From assembly GCA_012800565.1 (NCBI GenBank), contig JAAZIZ010000305.1, positions 1-12,059 of the forward strand: a stretch of DNA of 12,059 nt. The letters run 5' to 3'. The translations under genes and the position numbers were made by a program. Each line of letters begins with the position of its first letter. Within the stretch, counting starts at the first letter, position 1. This document shows, piece after piece, positions 1-6,710 of the stretch. A model generated the notes under the pieces. The model ran no database searches. It saw only the letters and a program-made list of their open reading frames with translations, and had not been told where the DNA came from. The stretch comes from Lentisphaerota bacterium. GTDB lineage: Bacteria > Verrucomicrobiota > Lentisphaeria > Oligosphaerales > Oligosphaeraceae.

Positions 1-2
1 AT

Positions 3-1994
3 CCTGCTGGTGGCATTGCCAACCTCGACGACATGCTGCGTCACAGGATCCGTCTGCTGGACAACTTCTCTATGACTATTGATGATTTGCCACGGCTGCG
101 CCAGGATAAGACCCCCGCGCCGCATAGCGTCGATGCCGCCAATCCGGAAGCGCAACGCCGGGCCCGGCGATACTTTGCGCCGTCGGTTCAAATGTTCGGT
201 CGCCATCCGGGGTATGGCGGCGCCATAATCGGCATTGAGGGACGCGACCACACGTTGCCCTCCTGGAGCGGCTTCGAAGAAAAAGCGTTCAAAAAATTCG
301 CCGGCTATCCGATCCCGGCTACAATCATCGGCAAAACAGCGCCACATTTTCGGACTATCGCGGATTTCCCGCGAACCCGGATCGTAGCCGACGATTATCC
401 ACTTCTGGTCTACTATCGCTGGTTCTGGGAACAAGGTGACGGCTACCCGACATTAAACTCCCTTTCCGCCGACATTCTGAGGGAAAGCGGCAACAAAGAG
501 TTGTGGAGCTTCAGCGACCCTGCAGTCCGCTGCCCGCCGAAGTGGGGTTCGGGTGGATCGGTCGATTTTCTCAGTCAATGGACTTACTGTTACCCCGATC
601 CGATCAAAATCGCGCAGGCGACCGACGAATTGTTCGCGATGGCGGCGGGACGTCCCGGCCAGGGGGTAATGAAAATGACCCAAGCGATCTGGTACCGCGA
701 ACAAACCGCACCGGCCAAACAAACGGTGACAACGCCACCGGCTTGGGCAACTGAAAATCCTACTACTGAATTCATCACCATTGCACCGGATCTGTTAAAA
801 GAGGCGTTCTGGAGCAAACTGTCACGACCGATAGCCGGGATCATGTATCATGGATACGGTTCCCTTTTCAACGACATCAAGATCACCAAAGAAAGCATGT
901 ACACGATGACCAATCCGGAGAGCCGCGAAGTATTGAAAGAGCTAGTGCAAACGGTGGTGCAGCCGCTGGGGCCGACCCTGAAACATCTGCCCGCGCGTAC
1001 TTCCGAAGTGGCAATCCTGGAAAGCTTTGCATCGACGATTTTCGCAGGGCGCGGAACTTGGGGTTGGGGACGCGGCTGGATCGCTGATGTGCATCTGATG
1101 ACTCAGTGGGCCGGGTTGCAACCGGTAATCGTCTACGAGGAAACCATTTTGCGCGACCGTCTGGTCGGGATAAAAGTGCTGGTCCTGCCTCATTGCGAAG
1201 TCTTGCCGCAAGCTGCTTTCAACGCGATCCGCGATTTCCAACGGGCGGGCGGCATCCTTGTTGGCGATGAATTCACCATTCCCGCGCTGTTGCCGAATTT
1301 ACGCCTCGCATCCTATACGCGAACCGGCGACGCAGTCAAAGACAAAGCTGCCCTGCAGCAGATGGCGGCGCAATTCCGACAGGACCTCGCATCGGTGTTA
1401 ACGCCATACGCCACCAGTGACAATCCGGATATCGTCACCTATGCACGTGCCGCTGGAAATGCCGATTACATTTTTGCCGTCAACGACAAACGTACCTACG
1501 GCGATTACGTTGGCATGTATGGCTTAGTCATGGAAAAGGGATTGCCCAACAGGGGCACTGTCACGGTCCGGCGGCCGGCCGCTGCGGTTTACGATCCAGT
1601 CCGGCATCAGAGCGTACCTTTTACCGTCTCCGATGGTGTCACCGCAATCCCGGTGGAATTCACCACTTCGGACGGACGATTGCTGATGTTGACCGATGCC
1701 GCAGTCACCGCAGTCAAAATCGCCGCCATCCCCGAAGCCGGAGGGGTGAATGTGACCGTCACCGTGACTGATGCTGACGGCAAACCAATAACTGCCGATT
1801 TCCCGCTTGAGATCACGGTAACCGCCGCCGACGGGGCACGGCTTCCAGCAAGCGACTATTACCGTGCTGCCAACGGTGTAGTTCACATCGCCATTCCCAA
1901 GTTTTATCAGGGGGCACCTTTCCCTTGGCGAATCAAGGCCAAAGATCTGGCTTCGGGGCTATCGGGCGAACAAACCGTAAATGGGGCAGAATGA
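3..1994 (+). CDS. Large glycoside-hydrolase-like protein with beta-galactosidase-trimerisation-like and C-terminal beta-sandwich regions (5' partial)
   Basis: The frame is open to the window edge, so the true start lies upstream and the ATG at 33 is probably internal. Residue numbers below count from that ATG. Residues about 60-240 are rich in aromatic and acidic residues (for example YYRWFWEQGDGYPTLN) and resemble the barrel part of clan-A-type glycoside hydrolases. A GTWGWGRGW stretch lies near residue 340. Residues about 375-410 (VLVLPHCEVLPQAAFNAI, then RAGGILVGDE) look like the glutamine-amidotransferase-like trimerisation domain of GH42 beta-galactosidases. The last 85 residues, with alternating VTVTVTDADGKPI-type strands, look like an Ig-like or macroglobulin-like beta-sandwich. 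The likely role is hydrolysis or binding of a complex glycan; substrate and catalytic residues cannot be assigned. The stop codon overlaps the start of the next gene (ATGA), indicating coupled translation. The family assignment is inferred from motif resemblance and is uncertain. Confidence 0.7.
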   Translation, partial: PAGGIANLDDMLRHRIRLLDNFSMTIDDLPRLRQDKTPAPHSVDAANPEAQRRARRYFAPSVQMFGRHPGYGGAIIGIEGRDHTLPSWSGFEEKAFKKFAGYPIPATIIGKTAPHFRTIADFPRTRIVADDYPLLVYYRWFWEQGDGYPTLNSLSADILRESGNKELWSFSDPAVRCPPKWGSGGSVDFLSQWTYCYPDPIKIAQATDELFAMAAGRPGQGVMKMTQAIWYREQTAPAKQTVTTPPAWATENPTTEFITIAPDLLKEAFWSKLSRPIAGIMYHGYGSLFNDIKITKESMYTMTNPESREVLKELVQTVVQPLGPTLKHLPARTSEVAILESFASTIFAGRGTWGWGRGWIADVHLMTQWAGLQPVIVYEETILRDRLVGIKVLVLPHCEVLPQAAFNAIRDFQRAGGILVGDEFTIPALLPNLRLASYTRTGDAVKDKAALQQMAAQFRQDLASVLTPYATSDNPDIVTYARAAGNADYIFAVNDKRTYGDYVGMYGLVMEKGLPNRGTVTVRRPAAAVYDPVRHQSVPFTVSDGVTAIPVEFTTSDGRLLMLTDAAVTAVKIAAIPEAGGVNVTVTVTDADGKPITADFPLEITVTAADGARLPASDYYRAANGVVHIAIPKFYQGAPFPWRIKAKDLASGLSGEQTVNGAE

Positions 1995-4051
1995 TGCTGA
2001 TTCCTTACCCCAAACACTTGGAACGCCATCCCGGTCAACATCGTCCGGACGGGAAATTCCAACTTGAAATCGCCGTCCCGAAATCGGAAGAGGCGGCCAC
2101 CGTTAATGTCATCCGACGGGAATTGAAACGCCGCTTCCGCCCGTCCGATGTCATTCGGCTTCGGATTGACTGGCGGTCTGGTGCCGTCCCCGAAGCCATC
2201 GTTCCCATGCAGGCATACCGCTTGGCCATCTCCGAAGACGCGATCACTATCACCGGCGGCTCGGCACTGGGAGCGCTGTACGGCGTCATTGCACTCCTGC
2301 AATGGTACGATGAAGCAAACGGACTTGCTTGTGTTACAATCACCGATTGGCCGGACATCGATTACCGGGTTTCGGCGCGACCGCTGTTATGCGGCGAGGC
2401 CTGCCGCCAGGCGCTCGACTGGGGCGATGGACGCATCGGATTTATGCGCCGCTGGCGTTATGAAATCGACTTCGCACTACGCTCGCGCAGCAACGCCATT
2501 TTTTGTTCCGGCTTTGATTGGAATTGCGCCAAGTATCCGCAATTCTCCCGCGATATGCGAAAGTTAAACCGCTATGCGTTGGCGCGTGGCGTCAAGTTGA
2601 TCTTTTCAGGATACGGAATCGGGACTGGCGGCTGGGGCGGCGAAGCAATGCTTTCCGAAGCTCACAACTTTGTCCCCGGACTCGGCCACACAGTGCAGCA
2701 GGAGGTTTCATGTTCCTGGAACAATCCGAAAAATCCGACCACCAGCTTCAACGGTACCTGCCGTTCGAACCGGGCGTTGCGTGCACAGAAAGTTCGCGAT
2801 CTGGTCCGTTTCGTACGCCGGATCGAACCTGGAGCGTTGTACATCCATCATGAAGATATGAGTTCTTTGACTCGCGAAGGGCAGGAATTCTTCTGGGATA
2901 AACGTTGCGCCGCCTGCCGCAGCCGCTGGCCCGGCAAGCGGATTCAGGATCACGACGGCGGTGCAGCGGCACTGGCAGACAGTTTCGACGTCTACGGTGA
3001 AGCGCTGTCTCAAGTCCGCAACCGCTCCGGTTATGTCGGCAACCGGGACTGCCTGGTAATCCCGGTTTCTCCGGTCTATGGCGAGATCAATGACGACGAC
3101 GACGAATGGGAACGGGTAATGGAACTTTGGGTCAACGTCGCTTGTCAGATGCGCCACCCCGACAATGTTTATCTCGGGTTCCGCGAGCAACTGCCTGGGT
3201 ACGCCGATCCACGCCCCCGGATCGGCGTATTGGCCGAAAAACTCCGGGCCGCCGGATGCCGCCAGAAAATTTTTCTTTTCGCTGTCGGCGGTGCCGATCT
3301 GTATTACAATGATGCGCCCTTTTCAGCGACTCCGGCTTGTTCGCGCCTTTTTGCCGGGTGCGGAATGCTGTTCTGGTTTTCCGGCATTCAATTTCAGCGG
3401 CCACAACAGCTGTTAAACAGCGAATACAGCTGGAATCTTTTCTCGCCGGCTGTGTCTGTCACGGCTACCACTCGAGAAGAATGGTCGCAGGTATATGACG
3501 CAATGGCTCGCCATCGGGAAATTCCGGCGGTGTTGACTATGTCCGACGGCTGGCTCGCCCGCGGATGCCGCATGTTGTACGGCGATGCAGCGGGTGACGC
3601 GATATTCCGCTACCAGTTGTTGCAATTGGGTAAGGAAGCGTTCCCGCTAAGCTCCCTCTACTTCGCGGTAGCGCTCCGCAAGCTCGGGCAACAGCTGCGC
3701 GATCCCGGCTCCGATCGGGAAACTCAGGCGCGGCTATGGCGGCAGCGCGCCGAAGTCACCGATGCTGGACGCAAATTGATCCAGGACGCACTCGCTGCGA
3801 TGACGAACAATGAGCCGATGCTGCGGGTCGAACTGCAGCGACAGGCAGCAATCCTTGATTTTACTGCGCCTTTCGCCCGGCTGGTCGCTGCAATCTGGAA
3901 TGGCGATACGCCATGCGCCGAACTGCGGCGGCAATGCGACAGGTTGATGCACCGCGTTCCTGAATTCGGCACCGACTTCGTCTGGCCCGGCAACGGCGAA
4001 ACCGAATTGTGGCCCAACTATCTGAAAATTCTGCAGGAAACGCTGGCATGA
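1991..4051 (+). CDS. GH20-fold glycoside-hydrolase-like protein, intact copy 1
   Basis: The product is about 686 residues. The start is the ATG at 1991, or the adjacent one at 1994. The longer reading from 1925 would run far into the upstream gene, whereas the ATGA overlap with that gene's stop is typical of coupled genes. Residues 1-120 match the zincin-like N-terminal domain preceding GH20 hexosaminidase barrels: LIPYPKHLERHPG at the start, GALYGVIALLQW at 94-105 and ITDWPDIDYRV at 117-127. A barrel-like region follows with LLCGEACRQALDWGDGR (132-148), GTCRSN (255-260), HHED (286-289) and a CxxC pair (Cys306, Cys309). It ends with a helical C-terminus. It lacks an obvious canonical GH20 Asp-Glu catalytic pair; HHED is the best candidate for catalysis or metal binding. 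No signal peptide is visible, suggesting cytoplasmic action on imported oligosaccharides. DUF4838-type hydrolase-like proteins, which also carry clustered cysteines, are an alternative relative. A close paralogue lies at 9096-11224. The fold assignment is fairly secure; substrate is unknown. Confidence 0.82.
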   Translation: MMLIPYPKHLERHPGQHRPDGKFQLEIAVPKSEEAATVNVIRRELKRRFRPSDVIRLRIDWRSGAVPEAIVPMQAYRLAISEDAITITGGSALGALYGVIALLQWYDEANGLACVTITDWPDIDYRVSARPLLCGEACRQALDWGDGRIGFMRRWRYEIDFALRSRSNAIFCSGFDWNCAKYPQFSRDMRKLNRYALARGVKLIFSGYGIGTGGWGGEAMLSEAHNFVPGLGHTVQQEVSCSWNNPKNPTTSFNGTCRSNRALRAQKVRDLVRFVRRIEPGALYIHHEDMSSLTREGQEFFWDKRCAACRSRWPGKRIQDHDGGAAALADSFDVYGEALSQVRNRSGYVGNRDCLVIPVSPVYGEINDDDDEWERVMELWVNVACQMRHPDNVYLGFREQLPGYADPRPRIGVLAEKLRAAGCRQKIFLFAVGGADLYYNDAPFSATPACSRLFAGCGMLFWFSGIQFQRPQQLLNSEYSWNLFSPAVSVTATTREEWSQVYDAMARHREIPAVLTMSDGWLARGCRMLYGDAAGDAIFRYQLLQLGKEAFPLSSLYFAVALRKLGQQLRDPGSDRETQARLWRQRAEVTDAGRKLIQDALAAMTNNEPMLRVELQRQAAILDFTAPFARLVAAIWNGDTPCAELRRQCDRLMHRVPEFGTDFVWPGNGETELWPNYLKILQETLA

Positions 4052-4228
4052 GCCACATGCCGTTGCCACATTGATGCGACCATTGCCTGCGTTCAGGCTG
4101 GAGAATCCGGCAACATCGTGCTGATCCATGCGCCATGAAAGTTGATCGGGACAATCGTGGACGGCACTGATGTAACCTGCAGCACCACACTGCATTTTGC
4201 TACTTGCTCCATTTACCCCTTAAGAATC

Positions 4229-5572
4229 ATGAATACCGCCATTGAAGTTGGATTTGCCACAGCTGCGCTTGCCCCTGCATTGCCGCCAAACCGCCCGTTG
4301 TCAAACGCCCCGGAAGTCGGCGTCATCTGTTTCCGCCAGGCTCAACAGCTCTCTTTGTGGGTTGTCTTTGACTTGATGGACCTTGATGCCGCTACGATTC
4401 ACGCAATCCGCCAAAAAATTGAAAAGAGCACCCCAGATGCTGTCTTGCACATCCTCTCCACGCATAACCATGGTGTAGGCGATGCTTTTGACACAGAAAG
4501 CCTCGGTAACATCGCCGCCGCCACAGCCACCGAAGCCATGCGGAATGCCCACCCTGCCCTATTTCAGCACGGCTATACCGAGATCGTCAAACCGCAATTG
4601 AATTACCTGCGACGCATTCATCTACCAGGAACTGACGGAATAACCACAATTTGGTTCGGACCGGAGGATTCCGGTGCCGGTGTCGATGCCACGCCATTTT
4701 TGGCGGGACAACTGGCAGCCTTGCGGAATGGAACCTTGAATTATGCAGCTGCACCGCAAGCAGGCACCTCGCTCGTGCCCACGGTGCTCCCTTCCGGGGA
4801 TCGCCGCCTTGATGTGCTTGCTTTTTATACCGTGACTGGACGCTTGGCTGGAATCCTGATCCGTTTCGCTGCCCATGCGGTCACTGCAAATCTGCCGGAT
4901 TATTACACTGGCGACTATCCGGCTGTTCTGCGGCGCATCCTCTCCGAAAAACTACACTGTCCGGTGTTGTTTTTCAACGGTCCGTGCGGCGAAATTGCTC
5001 CGGCAATCCGCAGCAAGTCTCCGCATAACGCAGAAAAAATAGCCGCTTTTCTGGCGGAAAATGCCGTCCAGATACTGCAGCAGATGCCGCCGCCGGAAGT
5101 TTTGACTTTATACCACGACCGCTTGGTGGAACGTTCTTTGCCGGTTCGCAGCGAACTGCTGCGTCCACCGCCGGTAACGTCCGAGACATCATTGCCATCT
5201 GCGCTACCCACCCGCAAGCGTGCCCTGGAAAGCGCTAAATTCGCTGCGCTATACCCTTTCCTCCGCTCCAAATTGAAGCCGGACAGCAAAACCATTTCCG
5301 TGCGCTTGGGGCTGCTGCGGCTCAACCAAGTACTGCTATTGGCATTACCCGGCGAAAGTTTTTCCGCAACTGCTGTTGCGCTGGCAGTTCCGGAGGGCTT
5401 TTCGCTGATAACAGTCACAGAGCACGAGCGCACCGCGATGTACCTTCCGCCGCCAGAGGAGATACGCCTCGGCGGCTATGAAGCAATTTGCCGCATTGGA
5501 GCAGTAGAAGCTGAACCTATTTTACGGCAGGCTGCGCAAGACCTTTTAAATCAGACTGCGTCACTTGAATAA
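4229..5572 (+). CDS. Neutral/alkaline ceramidase-like hydrolase
   Basis: The product is about 447 residues, starting at the ATG at 4229. The frame is open upstream to 4142, but those 29 residues are unlike the family, whereas the protein from 4229 (MNTAIEVGFATAALAPAL) matches the usual beginning of these enzymes. No strong Shine-Dalgarno sequence is visible. Features of the neutral ceramidase N-terminal catalytic domain are a THNHGVG motif at 78-84 (expected zinc-binding His79 and His81), RFAAHAV with His216, GDYPAVL at 228-234, and NGPCGEIAP at 250-258, which corresponds to the family's GP-GD-ISP motif. Classical neutral ceramidases are longer and secreted. This protein is shorter, without a visible signal peptide, and resembles the many bacterial 'ceramidase-like' proteins found among carbohydrate genes. 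Amide or ester hydrolysis on a glycoconjugate is a reasonable guess; sphingolipid as substrate is not shown. It lies 177 bp after the GH20-like gene and probably belongs to the same cluster. Confidence 0.72.
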   Translation: MNTAIEVGFATAALAPALPPNRPLSNAPEVGVICFRQAQQLSLWVVFDLMDLDAATIHAIRQKIEKSTPDAVLHILSTHNHGVGDAFDTESLGNIAAATATEAMRNAHPALFQHGYTEIVKPQLNYLRRIHLPGTDGITTIWFGPEDSGAGVDATPFLAGQLAALRNGTLNYAAAPQAGTSLVPTVLPSGDRRLDVLAFYTVTGRLAGILIRFAAHAVTANLPDYYTGDYPAVLRRILSEKLHCPVLFFNGPCGEIAPAIRSKSPHNAEKIAAFLAENAVQILQQMPPPEVLTLYHDRLVERSLPVRSELLRPPPVTSETSLPSALPTRKRALESAKFAALYPFLRSKLKPDSKTISVRLGLLRLNQVLLLALPGESFSATAVALAVPEGFSLITVTEHERTAMYLPPPEEIRLGGYEAICRIGAVEAEPILRQAAQDLLNQTASLE

Positions 5573-5974
5573 AGCATAGGCAGGCGCCATGGAAAGTCCA
5601 GCCCCCCGTTTCTTATTATCGCAAGCAATCTTGTCAGCAGGCTACAAACGGCATCCCTCTGGAGCAGTACGCCTCGAAAGTGCAAGGCAAGACATATTTT
5701 ATGCTCCCGGATAATGCCCTCCTCCTGTCTTGTTATTTCGCCTAAGGAAATTACAGTATGCAGGATATCTATTACTTGACATCTGCTTGCTTTAGGAGAG
5801 ATGCAGAGCGGCCGAATGGGTCGGTCTCGAAAACCGATGTACTGCTTGCAGTACCCTGGGTTCAAAGCCCAGTATTGAGCCGACAGCAGACTGAATGACT
5901 CATTGACTTTGCAGATCGGCGCAGATTTTCACCGTGAAGTCCTTGAATAAATGTAGAAACCAGGAGCTGATTCA
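5573..5974. other. 402-bp intergenic gap between the two gene blocks
   Basis: No convincing protein gene is present. A 42-codon frame from the ATG at 5589 has no ribosome binding site and resembles nothing I know. The only structured element is the tRNA-Ser-like sequence at 5795-5879. The last 15 bases carry the AGGAG ribosome binding site (5962-5966) of the next gene. No strong terminator for the ceramidase-like gene and no strong promoter for the dehydrogenase are visible. Confidence 0.6.
5795..5879 (+). tRNA. tRNA-Ser(CGA)-like sequence, probably a degraded pseudo-tRNA
   Basis: The sequence closely follows bacterial tRNA-Ser with anticodon CGA. It begins with GGAGAGATGC. It has a perfect five-pair anticodon stem (TCGGT/ACCGA) around the loop CTCGAAA with anticodon CGA at 5828-5830. 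The class II variable arm is intact (TACTG/CAGTA, 5840-5853), as is the T arm (CTGGG, TTCAAAG, CCCAG; 5856-5872). Two defects are visible. The D stem appears to lack one base: a C inserted near 5803 would restore CCA pairing with TGG. The 3' acceptor strand after 5872 is TATTGAG rather than the TCTCTCC needed to pair with GGAGAGA, and no CCA follows. The molecule therefore probably cannot form a charged tRNA. It may be a remnant cut by a recombination event at its 3' end. Confidence 0.6.
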
Positions 5975-6697
5975 ATGAAACTGCAAAACAAAAACGTTCT
6001 GGTGACCGGGGGTTCATCCGGTTACGGCAAGGGAATTGCCTCAGTACTGGCAAGAGCCGGTGCCAACGTCTGGATTACCGGGCGTAATCAGGAAAAATTG
6101 AATGCGACTGCAAAGGAACTGCAGGTCAACGCCGTCTGCGCCAATGTAAGCAGCGGCGCAGACTGGGATCGGGTAATACAGGCCATGGGACAGCAAATTG
6201 ATGTGCTGGTGAACAATGCGGGAGGTGGCGGAAATCTGGTTCCGGTGGAACAGCAGAAAGACGAGGATATTCTGTCTGTCATCAACACCAACCTGACCGG
6301 TGCCATCATGGGATGCTCCCGGGCTGCCCGCATCATGTGCCGTCAAAAATCCGGCATTATCATCAACATCTCCAGTGTCTGTGCACTGTATGCCTGGCCC
6401 AGCTGGAGCGTCTACACGGCTGCCAAAGCCGGTCTGGCAAAATTCAGTCATGGCCTGTATACGGAAGTACGTCCTTACGGCGTCCGTGTCACCTGCCTTA
6501 CCCCCAGCTGGGGACAGACCAATTTCACTAAGGCAGCCAAAATTTCCGGTGCTGCCGACGATCCGGAACAGGCGCCGCTCTGCACCAGTCCGGAAGAATT
6601 AGGAAACCTGGTACTGGCAATTATCGAGACTCCGGATCACTTGACCATTCCGGACGTGACCATTCAGCCGATGATCCAGGATATCTGCCCGATGTAA
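5975..6697 (+). CDS. Short-chain dehydrogenase/reductase (SDR), classical type
   Basis: The product is 240 residues, the normal length for classical SDRs, with AGGAG at 5962-5966 eight bases before the ATG. All hallmarks are present: the Rossmann glycine motif TGGSSGYG (11-18), NNAG (80-83), the structural/catalytic Asn106 in TNLTG, Ser134 in INISS, and the catalytic pair Tyr147 and Lys151 in YTAAK. Arg37 in ITGRN, just after the second beta strand, favours NADP(H) over NAD(H). The enzyme should oxidise a sugar, polyol or related alcohol, or reduce the corresponding ketone; the substrate cannot be read from the sequence. The C-terminal part (LTIPDVTIQPM) is the usual end of this family. It is separated by 13 bases from the FAD oxidoreductase that follows, so the two are almost surely one operon and may act on successive steps of one pathway. 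Confidence 0.93.
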   Translation: MKLQNKNVLVTGGSSGYGKGIASVLARAGANVWITGRNQEKLNATAKELQVNAVCANVSSGADWDRVIQAMGQQIDVLVNNAGGGGNLVPVEQQKDEDILSVINTNLTGAIMGCSRAARIMCRQKSGIIINISSVCALYAWPSWSVYTAAKAGLAKFSHGLYTEVRPYGVRVTCLTPSWGQTNFTKAAKISGAADDPEQAPLCTSPEELGNLVLAIIETPDHLTIPDVTIQPMIQDICPM

Positions 6698-6710
6698 TGC
6701 CAGGAGAGCA

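Noticed and set aside
3734..4195. 153-codon open frame on the - strand across the end of the GH20-like gene
   Set aside because: Mostly antisense to a well-supported gene, with no ribosome binding site or family-like motifs.
5776..5781. TTGACA as a -35 box for the tRNA-Ser-like sequence
   Set aside because: A -10 box at normal spacing would fall inside the tRNA-like sequence, so it cannot drive it.
5551..5865. 104-codon - strand frame across the intergenic gap
   Set aside because: It overlaps the tRNA-Ser-like sequence and the end of the ceramidase-like gene. No recognisable protein character.
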